Assembly: GCA_024758765.1 (NCBI GenBank)
Contig: CP101406.1
Location: 3,906,001 to 3,970,000, forward strand
Source: Mycobacterium sp. SVM_VP21
GTDB taxonomy: Bacteria; Actinomycetota; Actinomycetes; Mycobacteriales; Mycobacteriaceae
Direction of reading: 5' to 3'
DNA length: 64,000 nucleotides
The position numbers were made by a program, and so were the translations under genes. Positions 52,070-62,929 of this stretch are shown in pieces (position 1 is the first letter of the stretch; every line of letters starts with the position of its first letter). The notes below the pieces were generated by a model. The model had not been told where the DNA came from. It made no database searches and worked only from the letters and a program-made list of their open reading frames with translations.

Positions 52070-53467
52070 ATGAGCGACTATGGCGGCATGCGGTGCGAGG
52101 TGGTGCGCGAGACCCTGTCGTCGCTGCTCGACGGCGAGCAGCAAGAGCTGCCGGCGCAGCAGGTTGATGCGCACTTGGCGTCATGTCGCAGCTGCCGGCG
52201 CTGGCTGGTCGGCGCTGCCGCCCAGGCCCGCCGGCTCACTGACATCAACAGCGACGCCGATGCCGATGCCGGCCCTGACCTGGCCGCCCAGATCCTGGCG
52301 GCCGCTGGGGTGACATCGATCACCGCCCAGAACGCCGACGACGGCTTCTGGTCGCGGTGGGGTTTCCGACGTCCTGCGCTGGTTGCCGTCGGGGTGCTCC
52401 AGGTGGCGATGGCGGCTATCCAGATCGCCGGCGTGGACTTCGGCATGGTGTCGGCGCACGTGCACGGGCACGGCGCAGCCACTGGAGCGCATTTGCTGCA
52501 TGAGTCCACCGCGTGGTTGTTGGCGCTCGGCGGCGCGATGATCGCCGCGGGTATCTGGCCGTCCGTAGCGGCCGGTGTTGCGGCGATCGCCGGGGTGTAT
52601 GCCCTGGCATTAGGCGGTTATGTGGCTGTGGACGCTTACCACGGTCAGGTGACGGCGGCGCGCATCGCCAGCCACCTGCCGGTGCTGATCGGCTTGGTGT
52701 TCGCTTTGCTGGTGGCGCGCCAACGCGTCGGCGGCGCAGGCCCGCGCCCGGCCCGCTGGGACGCCGACGGCGCCGCTGGCGGGGCTGCCCCGGGGGCGGG
52801 TGCCGGCCGCGGTCGGCGGCGGCATCTGCGGTCGGTCAACCACACCGACAGCTCTACGACCATGCGTCGTAATAGCGCCGGGGACCCGGGTCTAAGGTGG
52901 GTGTTCATGGCGGGAGCTGACCGGGTTGACGACGATGCTGTCACCGCCCTCGCCGTTGCCGCCGCAGCCGGCGATGCCCGTGCCCTGGAGGCGTTTATCA
53001 AGGCCACCCAGCACGACGTCTGGCGATTCGTGGCCTACCTCTTCGACGGTGTCAGTGCTGACGACCTGACCCAGGAGACCTTCCTGCGAGCGATAGGCGC
53101 GATCCCGCGGTTCGCCGGCCGTTCCAGTGCCCGGACCTGGCTGCTGGCCATCGCGCGGCGGGTAGTGGCCGACCACATTCGCTACCTCAAGGCGCGTCCG
53201 CGCACCGCACCGGGCGCCGACCCCGAGCTGCTGCTGGACCGCGACCGGCCCGCCCGCGGTTTCGAAGACGTGGTCGAGGTGACCGAGTTGATCGCCGGTC
53301 TGTCAGCCGACCAGCGCGAGGCGCTGCTGCTGACCCAACTGTTCGGGCTGTCCTATTCCGACGCCGCGGCGGTCTGCGGTTGCCCGGTGGGCACCATCCG
53401 ATCCCGGGTTGCGCGCGCCCGCGACGCGCTGCTGGCTGATCCGGAACGCGGTGAGCTGACCGGTTAG
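52070..53467 (+). CDS. zf-HC2 anti-sigma-like membrane protein running in frame into SigC
   Basis: The frame from ATG 52070 is open without a stop through to the end of sigC (465 aa). Residues 1-60 form a putative anti-sigma zinc finger with the H-x3-C-x2-C motif [12 protein letters not shown]. About four membrane segments follow (about 103-210), then a Gly/Ala/Arg-rich linker (about 225-280) of low complexity, then SigC from about residue 280. Either this is a fused anti-sigma-sigma protein, or SigC is made separately from ATG 52907. Tandem stops (TAATAG 52870-52875) sit in another frame just before sigC, so a small indel could have removed a normal anti-sigma stop. Confidence 0.7.
   Translation: MSDYGGMRCEVVRETLSSLLDGEQQELPAQQVDAHLASCRSCRRWLVGAAAQARRLTDINSDADADAGPDLAAQILAAAGVTSITAQNADDGFWSRWGFRRPALVAVGVLQVAMAAIQIAGVDFGMVSAHVHGHGAATGAHLLHESTAWLLALGGAMIAAGIWPSVAAGVAAIAGVYALALGGYVAVDAYHGQVTAARIASHLPVLIGLVFALLVARQRVGGAGPRPARWDADGAAGGAAPGAGAGRGRRRHLRSVNHTDSSTTMRRNSAGDPGLRWVFMAGADRVDDDAVTALAVAAAAGDARALEAFIKATQHDVWRFVAYLFDGVSADDLTQETFLRAIGAIPRFAGRSSARTWLLAIARRVVADHIRYLKARPRTAPGADPELLLDRDRPARGFEDVVEVTELIAGLSADQREALLLTQLFGLSYSDAAAVCGCPVGTIRSRVARARDALLADPERGELTG
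52907..53467 (+). CDS. sigC: ECF RNA polymerase sigma factor SigC
   Basis: 186 aa from ATG 52907, with AAGGTGG at 52894-52900 as its own ribosome binding site. Sigma-2: [22 protein letters not shown]...[17 protein letters not shown]; sigma-4: [40 protein letters not shown]. The similarity to M. tuberculosis SigC (Rv2069) is close along its length. In M. tuberculosis sigC is elsewhere in the chromosome, between blaC and cobK. A zf-HC2 membrane protein is encoded directly upstream in the same frame. Confidence 0.92.
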   Translation: MAGADRVDDDAVTALAVAAAAGDARALEAFIKATQHDVWRFVAYLFDGVSADDLTQETFLRAIGAIPRFAGRSSARTWLLAIARRVVADHIRYLKARPRTAPGADPELLLDRDRPARGFEDVVEVTELIAGLSADQREALLLTQLFGLSYSDAAAVCGCPVGTIRSRVARARDALLADPERGELTG

Positions 53468-53470
53468 CCG

Positions 53471-53584
53471 GCGGTTTAGCGAGGCTCGACGCAGGAGAGC
53501 CGAAGCTGGAACCGCCGCATAGACTCGGCGGTTTAGCGAGGCTCGACGCAGGAGAGCCGAAGCTGGAACCGCCGCATAGACCGG
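53471..53584. repeat. Two tandem copies of the 57-bp repeat, inverted orientation
   Basis: Units start at 53471 and 53528, exactly 57 bases apart, and are nearly identical. They match the reverse complement of the units at 1594-1707 with a few shared substitutions (TTTAGC for TTCAGC, GCAGGAG for GAAGGAG). They begin four bases after the sigC stop and could act as its terminator. Confidence 0.9.
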
Positions 53585-53713
53585 CTGAATTCGCGCTGGC
53601 AGAGCCGGTTTTTGCGGCACGCGCGGGCGGAACGGCCGGTCGGCGATGCCTCGCTCATGGCCTAGTCATGGAACGATGGACGCAAAACCATAGCTTCGAG
53701 ATTGGGGAGAGCG

Positions 53714-55836
<2,123 letters not shown>

Positions 55837-55854
55837 CCGCTAGGGGCCGCTGCC

Positions 55855-56499
55855 ATGTCCGATCCGAAACGGCCTGACGCCAAGCGGCGTGCCGCGACGT
55901 CGCGGCCGGGACGGGGCGGGGAGAACGGACGTGCGCACCCGCGCCGGACGCCGCCGGTGCGCCGGGGGGCAGGCGCCGCGCGGACCCCACCGTCGTCACC
56001 GGTCGGTGCGGTCAAACGAGCCATTGCAGCGGCGGCCGAGCAGAGCTCGGACCTGCGGGTGGGCTTCACCGCCCGGCGGGCGGTGATCCTGGCCGCAGTG
56101 ATGTGCGTCCTCACGCTGACCGTCGCCGGGCCGGTCCGTACGTTCTTCGCCCAACACGCGGAGATGAAACAGCAGTCCCAATTGGAGACCACCCTGCACC
56201 GCCAGATCACCGACCTGCAGCAACAGAAAGCCAACTTGGAGGACCCCGCGCACATCCGGGCGCAGGCCCGTCAGCGGCTCGGCTTCGTCATGCCCGGCGA
56301 GATCCCGTATCAGGTCCAGCTGCCCGCGCCGGCCGAGGTGCCGGGTGAGCCGGGTGCCGAGCCCCTGGCCGCGCCCAGCGGGGATCCTTGGTACACCGCG
56401 TTGTGGCACACCATCGCCGACGCGCCGCATCCTCCGCCGCCGCCGCCCGTACCGCCGTGGCTTCCGGCTCCGCCCGCACCGGTGGTGCCCGTTGGTTGA
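55855..56499 (+). CDS. ftsB: FtsB/DivIC-type septum formation initiator
   Basis: 214 aa from ATG 55855. A long basic, disordered cytoplasmic N-terminus (1-70) precedes one membrane segment (about 78-98), a short coiled coil (HAEMKQQSQLETTLHRQITDLQQQ, split as a heptad helix, about 104-126) and ARQRLGFVMPGEIPY, the FtsB-family end. The C-terminus is Pro-rich. It joins FtsL and FtsQ in the divisome. It corresponds to Rv1024. Confidence 0.9.
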   Translation: MSDPKRPDAKRRAATSRPGRGGENGRAHPRRTPPVRRGAGAARTPPSSPVGAVKRAIAAAAEQSSDLRVGFTARRAVILAAVMCVLTLTVAGPVRTFFAQHAEMKQQSQLETTLHRQITDLQQQKANLEDPAHIRAQARQRLGFVMPGEIPYQVQLPAPAEVPGEPGAEPLAAPSGDPWYTALWHTIADAPHPPPPPPVPPWLPAPPAPVVPVG

Positions 56500-56983
56500 T
56501 CCTGCCGACCTGGACGCGGTGGGCCGACAGCTGGGCCGAGAGCCTCGCGGCGTCCTGGAGATCTCCTATCGGTGCCCCAACGGCGAACCCGCCGTGGTCA
56601 AGACGGCCCCGAAGCTGCCGGACGGAACACCGTTTCCCACCCTGTACTACCTGACACACCCGGCGCTGACCGCCGCGGCCAGCCGATTGGAATCGTCGGG
56701 CCTGATGGCCGACATGACCGAGCGGCTGCGGCACGATCCCGAGCTCGCCGCCGGCTACCGGGCCGCTCACGAGTCCTATCTCGCCGAGCGGGATGCCATC
56801 GAGACGTTGGGAACCACGTTCACCGGCGGCGGCATGCCGGATCGGGTGAAATGCCTGCACGTGCTGATGGCGCATTCCCTGGCCAAGGGGCGTGGCGTCA
56901 ACCCGTTCGGTGACGAGGCGCTGGCCATCCTGGCCGCCGAGCCGGCGATGGCTGGGATCCTGGTGCCGGAGCAGTGGCTGTGA
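56492..56983 (+). CDS. DUF501 protein (Rv1025 family)
   Basis: 163 aa from TTG 56492, overlapping ftsB by eight bases. The start is set by the M. tuberculosis protein, which begins MVDPADLDAV; here the matching residues follow the TTG. GREPRGVLEISYRCPNGEP, TPFPTLYYLTHPAL and PDRVKCLHVLMAHSLAKG (likely metal or catalytic His/Cys) are conserved features. Function unknown; always near ftsB and ppx. Confidence 0.9.
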   Translation: MVDPADLDAVGRQLGREPRGVLEISYRCPNGEPAVVKTAPKLPDGTPFPTLYYLTHPALTAAASRLESSGLMADMTERLRHDPELAAGYRAAHESYLAERDAIETLGTTFTGGGMPDRVKCLHVLMAHSLAKGRGVNPFGDEALAILAAEPAMAGILVPEQWL

Positions 56984-56989
56984 CTCGCC

Positions 56990-57034
56990 GCGCCGCCGAC
57001 GATGCAGAGCGGAGCGATGAGGAGGAGCGGCGCC
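56990..57034. repeat. MIRU-like element carrying the ppx2 ribosome binding site
   Basis: Second copy of the element at 22541-22584, with the same GATGCAGAGCG and GATGAGGAGGAG words and GCGCCG/CGGCGC ends. It fills the whole gap between the DUF501 gene and ppx2, and its GAGGAGG is nine to ten bases from the ATG. Confidence 0.8.
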
Positions 57035-57035
57035 G

Positions 57036-57977
57036 ATGAGCATTGCCGGAATCGACTGCGGCACCAACTCGATTCGCCTGTTGATCGCCGAGCCGGTCGA
57101 CGGCCGGCTGCGCGACATCCACCGGGAGATGCGCATCGTCCGGTTGGGTGAGGGCGTCGACGCCACCGGGCGGTTTGCCCCCGAGGCGATCGAGCGCACC
57201 CGCGTGGCGTTGGCCGACTACACCGAGTTGCTTGTGGCACACGGTGTTTCACGAGTGCGGATGGTGGCGACGTCAGCTACCCGCGACGCGGCTAACCGTG
57301 ACGTGTTCTTCGATATGACGGCACAGGTGCTGGGACGCGCCGTTGCGGGGGCGGTCGCCGAGGTGATCACCGGCCACGAGGAAGCCGAGTTGTCCTTCCG
57401 CGGCGCGGTGGGTGAATTGGACAGTGCCGACGGGCCCTTCGTGGTCGTCGACCTCGGCGGTGGTTCCACCGAGGTGGTGCTGGGCGATCCGGACGACGGG
57501 GTATCGGCAAGTTACTCGGCCAACATCGGCTGTGTCCGGTTGACTGAGCGCTGCCTGCACTCCGACCCGCCGACCGCTGAGGAAGTCTCCGCCGCTCGCG
57601 AGGTGACCCGCGAACTACTCGGCCAGGCAGTGCGGGCGGTGCCGGTGCAGCACGCGCGAACCTGGGTGGGGGTGGCGGGAACCATGACCACGCTGTCGGC
57701 CCTGGCGTACGGCCTGACCGAATACGATTCGGCCGCAATACATTTGTCGCGGGTCGGCTTCGATGACCTGACGGCGGTCTGCGATCAGCTGATCGGTATG
57801 ACCCGCGCACAGCGGGCCGCACTGGGGCCGATGCACCCCGGCCGTGTCGACGTGATCGGCGGTGGGGCGATCGTGGTCGAAGAGCTGGCCCGCATCTTGG
57901 CTGAGCGTGCCGGAATCGCCGAGTTGGTGGTCAGTGAACACGACATCCTGGACGGCATCGTGCTCTCGATCGCCTAG
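57036..57977 (+). CDS. ppx2: Exopolyphosphatase/guanosine pentaphosphate phosphohydrolase (Ppx/GppA)
   Basis: 313 aa from ATG 57036. Actin-like ATPase fold: GIDCGTNSIRLLIAEP (phosphate 1), VVDLGGGSTEVVLG (phosphate 2) and TWVGVAGTMTTLSALAYGL. The short form is as in M. tuberculosis Rv1026. It degrades polyphosphate or pppGpp. The kdp operon starts 124 bases downstream in the same direction. Confidence 0.92.
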   Translation: MSIAGIDCGTNSIRLLIAEPVDGRLRDIHREMRIVRLGEGVDATGRFAPEAIERTRVALADYTELLVAHGVSRVRMVATSATRDAANRDVFFDMTAQVLGRAVAGAVAEVITGHEEAELSFRGAVGELDSADGPFVVVDLGGGSTEVVLGDPDDGVSASYSANIGCVRLTERCLHSDPPTAEEVSAAREVTRELLGQAVRAVPVQHARTWVGVAGTMTTLSALAYGLTEYDSAAIHLSRVGFDDLTAVCDQLIGMTRAQRAALGPMHPGRVDVIGGGAIVVEELARILAERAGIAELVVSEHDILDGIVLSIA

Positions 57978-57994
57978 CGATTTGCCGGCGAGCT

Positions 57995-58029
57995 GTAAAG
58001 ACGTAAAGGTCGCCTCGTCGAGCGTAAAG
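57995..58029 (+). promoter_or_regulatory. Three GTAAAG direct repeats upstream of kdp
   Basis: GTAAAG at 57995-58000, 58003-58008 and 58024-58029, spaced 8 and 21 bases apart. Direct repeats one or two helical turns apart are the usual layout for response-regulator dimers; KdpE is the natural candidate because kdpD is in the operon. The match is by layout only. Confidence 0.5.
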
Positions 58030-58061
58030 AAAGCGTCAACGGTCTCCGACGTTCCTGGTAG

Positions 58062-58088
58062 CCGGGTCTAACTTCAGGTCAGACCCGG
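58062..58088 (+). promoter_or_regulatory. Leader hairpin before the first kdp ORF
   Basis: CCGGGTCT (58062-58069) and AGACCCGG (58081-58088) form a perfect 8-bp stem with an 11-base loop, ending 13 bases before the first GTG of the operon. It could be a ppx2 terminator or a leader control element. Confidence 0.5.
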
Positions 58089-58101
58089 TCCCGAGAACGG
58101 A

Positions 58102-58191
58102 GTGCACGTGGCTGTCGTGGCCTACCTACTGTTGACGGCGGTGATCTTCACCCTGCTCGGCGGGGCGTTGAAGTTGGTTGAGCGACTGTGA
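58102..58191 (+). CDS. 29-residue membrane peptide upstream of kdpF
   Basis: GTG 58102 (or 58108) to TGA 58189-58191, encoding VHVAVVAYLLLTAVIFTLL and then GGALKLVERL, a single hydrophobic helix with a charged end. The stop overlaps the kdpF start as GTGA, so translation is probably coupled. Short helical peptides of this type occur before kdpF in other actinobacteria (recollection). A role like KdpF, stabilising the Kdp complex, is likely. Confidence 0.7.
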   Translation: MHVAVVAYLLLTAVIFTLLGGALKLVERL

Positions 58192-58277
58192 ACTCCGTCA
58201 ATGTCATTGGTCTGACGCTGGCCGTTGCGGTGGTGGCGCTGCTGGTGGCCGCACTGTTGTTCCCGGAACGGTTCTAG
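58188..58277 (+). CDS. kdpF: Potassium-transporting ATPase subunit KdpF
   Basis: 29 aa from GTG 58188. The sequence VNSVNVIGLTLAVAVVALLV ends in ALLFPERF, the standard KdpF ending. A single membrane helix that stabilises the KdpABC complex. kdpA starts at the base after the stop. Confidence 0.9.
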   Translation: MNSVNVIGLTLAVAVVALLVAALLFPERF

Positions 58278-59948
58278 TTGAGTACCACAACCGTGGGCGT
58301 CTTGTTCCTGGCGTCGTTGGTGGTGGCGCTGGTGGCGGTGCATGTACCGTTGGGCGACTACATGTATCGGGTCTACACCCGTGAAACGCACTCCCGCAGC
58401 GAGCGATTCGTCTACCGGTCGATCGGGGTCAACCCGGAGTCCGAACAGACCTGGGCCGGCTATGCGCGCAGTGTGCTGGCGTTCTCCGCCGTCTGCGTGG
58501 TGTTCTTGTTCGTTCTGCAACTCGTTCAGCGCAAGCTTCCCCTGCACCTGCATGATCCGGCGACATCGATGACGCCTGGGTTGGCGTGGAACACCGCGGT
58601 CAGCTTTGTCACCAACACCAACTGGCAGGCCTATGCCGGCGAGTCGACGCAAGGTCATCTGGTGCAGATGGCCGGCCTGACGGTGCAGAACTTCGTCTCC
58701 GCCGCGGCCGGAATGGCGGTAGCCGTCGCGTTCGTCCGCGGGTTCGTTGGCCGGCGCACCGCAGTGCTGGGCTCATTCTGGGTTGACCTGGTTCGCGGCA
58801 CCCTGCGTATCTTGTTGCCGGTCGCGGTCGTCGGCGCGACGGTATTGATCGCCGGTGGGGTTGTCCAGAACTTTCACCTCAACGACCAGACAATCACGAC
58901 CCTGACCGGTGCACCGCAGACCATTCCCGGCGGTCCGGTGGCCAGCCAGGAGGTGATCAAGCTGCTCGGCACCAATGGGGGCGGCTTCTACAACGCCAAT
59001 TCCGCGCATCCGTTCGAGAACCCGACCGCGTGGACCAACTGGGTTGAGATCTTCCTGCTGGCGGTCATTGCCTTCTCACTGCCCCGCACTTTCGGCCGAA
59101 TGGTGGGTAACACCAAGCAAGGCCATGCGATCGCCGCCGTCATGGCCGTGATCGCCCTCCTCAGCGTCAGCCTGCTCGGCTGGTCGCAGCTGGCGCACCA
59201 CGGCACCGTCCCCACCGCCGTGGGGGCGGCGACAGAAGGGATCGAGCAGCGGCTCGGCGTAGCCGACTCGGCGGTCTTCGCCGCAGCGACCACGCTGACC
59301 TCCACCGGCGCAGTGGATTCCACCCACGACTCCTATACCAGTCTGGGTGGCCTGCTGACGATGGTCGACATGCAGCTTGGGGAGGTCGCCCCCGGCGGTG
59401 TCGGCTCGGGCCTGTACGGCATCTTGATCCTCGCGGTGATCACCGTGTTCGTTGCCGGGTTGATGGTGGGGCGGACCCCAGAATATCTGGGCAAGAAGAT
59501 CAGTTCACGCGAGATCAAGCTGGCGGCGAGCTATTTCCTGGTCACCCCAGTGGTTGTGCTGTGCGGAACGGCAATCTCGATTGCGTTGCCGGGCCTGCGC
59601 TCGGCGATGGCCAACACCGGACCGCACGGACTCTCCGAAGTGCTTTACGCGTTTACCTCCGCGGTGAACAACAATGGTTCCGCGTTCGCGGGACTGGCGG
59701 CCGACGGGACGTGGTACGAGACCGCGCTCGGGATCGCGATGCTGGTCGGCAGGTTCTTGCCGATGATCTTGGTGCTTGCGCTGGCCGGGGCGTTCGCTGC
59801 ACAGGGCCAGACTCCGCAATCCATTGGCACGCTGCCCACCCACAAGCCCCAATTCGTCGGCATGGTCGTCGGGGTGACGCTCATTCTGGTCGCCCTCACC
59901 TTCCTGCCGGCACTGGCGTTGGGGCCACTCGCTGAAGGGCTGCACTGA
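58278..59948 (+). CDS. kdpA: Potassium-transporting ATPase subunit KdpA
   Basis: 556 aa from TTG 58278, directly after kdpF. Ten or so membrane helices. The K+ selectivity regions resemble channel pores: [48 protein letters not shown] and [14 protein letters not shown]. It forms the potassium channel part of the high-affinity Kdp-ATPase induced at low K+. Confidence 0.95.
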   Translation: MSTTTVGVLFLASLVVALVAVHVPLGDYMYRVYTRETHSRSERFVYRSIGVNPESEQTWAGYARSVLAFSAVCVVFLFVLQLVQRKLPLHLHDPATSMTPGLAWNTAVSFVTNTNWQAYAGESTQGHLVQMAGLTVQNFVSAAAGMAVAVAFVRGFVGRRTAVLGSFWVDLVRGTLRILLPVAVVGATVLIAGGVVQNFHLNDQTITTLTGAPQTIPGGPVASQEVIKLLGTNGGGFYNANSAHPFENPTAWTNWVEIFLLAVIAFSLPRTFGRMVGNTKQGHAIAAVMAVIALLSVSLLGWSQLAHHGTVPTAVGAATEGIEQRLGVADSAVFAAATTLTSTGAVDSTHDSYTSLGGLLTMVDMQLGEVAPGGVGSGLYGILILAVITVFVAGLMVGRTPEYLGKKISSREIKLAASYFLVTPVVVLCGTAISIALPGLRSAMANTGPHGLSEVLYAFTSAVNNNGSAFAGLAADGTWYETALGIAMLVGRFLPMILVLALAGAFAAQGQTPQSIGTLPTHKPQFVGMVVGVTLILVALTFLPALALGPLAEGLH

Positions 59949-59949
59949 A

Positions 59950-62028
59950 ATGCGCTCGGCCACAACCGTCTCGCTGGCGGCACTGCCCGCGGCGTTGCGC
60001 AAGCTCGATCCCCGGACCCTGTGGCACAACCCGGTGATGCTGATCGTCGAGGTCGGCGCGGTGTGGTCCACGGTGCTGGCCATCGGCGAGCCAACTTGGT
60101 TCGGCTGGCTGATCGTGTGCTGGTTGTGGCTGACCGTGGTCATTGCCAATCTGGCCGAGGCCGTCGCCGAAGATCGCGGGAAGGCGCAGGCCGACACGCT
60201 GCGAAAGTCGAAGTCCGACACCGTCGCACGTCGGCTGCGTGGTTGGGCGCCCAATACGCCCGGCATCGAAGAGTCGGTCGCGGCGCCCCGGTTGCAACGG
60301 GGCGACATCGTCGTTGTCGAAGCGGGTCAGATCATCCCCGGCGACGGCGACGTGGTGGAGGGCATCGCGTCGGTGGACGAATCGGCGATCACCGGCGAAT
60401 CGGCGCCGGTGATCCGCGAATCCGGCGGCGACCGTTCCGCGGTCACCGGCGGAACGCTGGTCTTGTCGGACCGGATCGTGGTCCGGATTACCCAGAAGCC
60501 AGGACAGAGCTTTGTCGACCGGATGATCGCGCTGGTCGAGGGCGCCAACCGGCAGAAGACCCCGAACGAGATCGCACTGAACATCCTGCTGGCCGCGCTG
60601 ACCCTGATCTTCGTGGTGGCGGTCGCAACGCTGCAACCGTTGGCGATCTACTCCAAGGCCAACAACCCGGGAATCTCGGATACGGCGGCGCTCGATGGCA
60701 ACGGTGTCACCGGCATCGTCTTGGTGGCACTGCTGGTCTGTCTGATCCCCACTACGATCGGTGCGCTGCTGTCGGCCATCGGAATTGCCGGCATGGACCG
60801 GCTGGTGCAGCGCAATGTGCTCGCCATGTCCGGCCGTGCGGTCGAGGCCGCCGGCGACGTCAACACATTGCTGCTGGACAAGACCGGCACGATCACGCTG
60901 GGCAATCGGCAGGCATCGGAGTTCCTCCCGATCGCCGGGGTAAGCGCCGCCGAGCTCGCCGACGCCGCCCAATTGTCCAGTCTTGCCGACGAAACTCCCG
61001 AAGGCCGCTCCATCGTGGTCTACGCCAAGGAGGCTTACGGGTTGCGAACCCGGACATCGGGCGAGCTCACCGCAGCGTTCTGGGTCGAATTCACCGCGGT
61101 GACCCGGATGTCCGGGGTCGACATCAGCGGCCGCCAATTGCGTAAGGGCGCCGCCAATTCCGTCAGCGACTGGGTGCGCTGCCACGGCGGTGACATCCCC
61201 GCCGAGCTCGGCCGGATCGTCGACGGAATCAGCGCTGCCGGCGGAACACCGCTGGTGGTCGGTGAGGTGCTCGTCGGCGGGCCGGCCGTGGTGCTCGGTG
61301 TCATTGCGCTGCGGGACGTGGTGAAGCAGGGCATGCGCGAGCGGTTCGACGCGATGCGGCTAATGGGTATCCGGACCGTGATGATCACCGGCGACAACCC
61401 GTTGACCGCCAAGGCGATTGCCGATGAAGCCGGTGTCGACGACTTCCTCGCCGAAGCCACCCCCGAAGACAAGCTGATGCTGATCAAACGCGAGCAGCAG
61501 GGTGGACGACTGGTCGCGATGACCGGCGACGGGACCAACGACGCACCGGCGCTGGCGCAGGCCGACGTCGGGGTGGCGATGAACACCGGCACCAGCGCCG
61601 CCAAGGAGGCGGGCAACATGGTGGACCTGGACTCCGACCCCACCAAGCTCATCGAGATCGTAGAGATCGGCAAACAGCTGCTGATCACCCGAGGCGCGCT
61701 GACCACTTTCTCGATCGCCAACGACATCGCCAAGTATTTCGCCATCATCCCAGCGCTGTTCGTAACGATCTTCCCGGGCCTGGGCCTGCTCAACGTGATG
61801 AGGTTGCACAGCCCGCAATCGGCGATCCTGTCGGCGGTGGTCTTCAATGCGCTGGTGATCGCCGCGCTGATCCCGCTGGCACTGCGTGGGGTCCACTACG
61901 TTCCGGGCAGTGCGTCGGCGCTGCTCAGCCGAAACCTCGCCGTCTACGGCCTGGGCGGGATCGTCGCCCCGTTCATTGGAATCAAGCTCATCGACCTGCT
62001 GGTTCAACTCCTGCCCGGAATGGGGTGA
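59950..62028 (+). CDS. kdpB: Potassium-transporting ATPase ATP-binding subunit KdpB
   Basis: 692 aa from ATG 59950, one base after kdpA. P-type ATPase: [10 protein letters not shown] with phosphorylated Asp (about 310), TGES in the actuator domain ([11 protein letters not shown]), and [17 protein letters not shown] in the hinge. [18 protein letters not shown] is the ion-pathway helix. It drives K+ uptake by KdpA. Confidence 0.97.
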   Translation: MRSATTVSLAALPAALRKLDPRTLWHNPVMLIVEVGAVWSTVLAIGEPTWFGWLIVCWLWLTVVIANLAEAVAEDRGKAQADTLRKSKSDTVARRLRGWAPNTPGIEESVAAPRLQRGDIVVVEAGQIIPGDGDVVEGIASVDESAITGESAPVIRESGGDRSAVTGGTLVLSDRIVVRITQKPGQSFVDRMIALVEGANRQKTPNEIALNILLAALTLIFVVAVATLQPLAIYSKANNPGISDTAALDGNGVTGIVLVALLVCLIPTTIGALLSAIGIAGMDRLVQRNVLAMSGRAVEAAGDVNTLLLDKTGTITLGNRQASEFLPIAGVSAAELADAAQLSSLADETPEGRSIVVYAKEAYGLRTRTSGELTAAFWVEFTAVTRMSGVDISGRQLRKGAANSVSDWVRCHGGDIPAELGRIVDGISAAGGTPLVVGEVLVGGPAVVLGVIALRDVVKQGMRERFDAMRLMGIRTVMITGDNPLTAKAIADEAGVDDFLAEATPEDKLMLIKREQQGGRLVAMTGDGTNDAPALAQADVGVAMNTGTSAAKEAGNMVDLDSDPTKLIEIVEIGKQLLITRGALTTFSIANDIAKYFAIIPALFVTIFPGLGLLNVMRLHSPQSAILSAVVFNALVIAALIPLALRGVHYVPGSASALLSRNLAVYGLGGIVAPFIGIKLIDLLVQLLPGMG

Positions 62029-62029
62029 C

Positions 62030-62929
62030 ATGAGATTTGCGGGCGTGATTCGCAGCCACTGGGCCGCGCTGCGCGCACTACTTGTCTTCACCGTTGTGCT
62101 CGGCATCGGCTACCCGCTGCTCGTCTGGCTGGTGGCGCAGATCCCGGGTCTGCACGCACGTGCCGATGGGTCGTTGATCACCGACACCGTTGGCCGACCG
62201 GTCGCCAGCGCACTGATCGGGCAGTCGTTCACCGACACTGCCGGCCGCCCACTGCCGCAGTACTTTCAGGGCAGGCCGTCAGCGGCCGGCATCGGCTACG
62301 ACGCCTTGGCCAGTGGAGCGAGCAATCTTGGCCCGGAGAGCATCGTCGACCTGCCCGCTGCGCCGAGCCTGCTCACCCAGGTCTGCGCCCGCAGCGTGGC
62401 GGTTGCGAAAACCGAAGGCCTTGACGCGGGGGCTGCGTCGCGGCCGTTCTGCACCGCCAAGGGGCGGGGCGCTGTGCTGGCTGTGTTCGGCCCGCGTGGC
62501 CCCAGCGGCACCGTCGCCCATCCGACCCGGGTGGTCAGTATCAATGAGCCGTGTGCCACCGGCAGCCAGACGTTTGTCAACGGTTATCACGGCGTTCGGG
62601 TGGAATGCGCCCGGCCCGGTGAGGATTCGGCCGGCCAGATCGTGCCGATCCGTGGGCCCGCGTCCGAGCCAGCGCTGGTTCCCGCCGACGCCGTCACCGC
62701 CAGCGGCAGCGGTCTGGACCCCGATATCTCGCCGGCTTACGCCGAACTTCAAATCGACCGAGTCGCCAGGGCCCGGGGGATACGCGCCGAGCAGGTCCGT
62801 GCCGCGGTCCGCGCTCACCAGAGCGGGCGACTGCTCGGGTTCCTCGGTGAGGCCCGCGTCAACGTGGTTGCGGTGAACCTGGAACTAGACCACGAGCATC
62901 CTGTTCCCGGTTGCTGTTCCGATGGATGA
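62030..62929 (+). CDS. kdpC: Potassium-transporting ATPase subunit KdpC, enlarged
   Basis: 299 aa from ATG 62030. An N-terminal membrane helix (about 16-38), YFQGRPSAAGIGYD and the C-terminal HQSGRLLGFLGEARVNVVAVN fit KdpC. Usual KdpC proteins are about 190-210 aa; here roughly 90 extra residues (about 108-210) containing four cysteines lie in the extracytoplasmic middle. kdpD overlaps its end by eight bases. Confidence 0.92.
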   Translation: MRFAGVIRSHWAALRALLVFTVVLGIGYPLLVWLVAQIPGLHARADGSLITDTVGRPVASALIGQSFTDTAGRPLPQYFQGRPSAAGIGYDALASGASNLGPESIVDLPAAPSLLTQVCARSVAVAKTEGLDAGAASRPFCTAKGRGAVLAVFGPRGPSGTVAHPTRVVSINEPCATGSQTFVNGYHGVRVECARPGEDSAGQIVPIRGPASEPALVPADAVTASGSGLDPDISPAYAELQIDRVARARGIRAEQVRAAVRAHQSGRLLGFLGEARVNVVAVNLELDHEHPVPGCCSDG

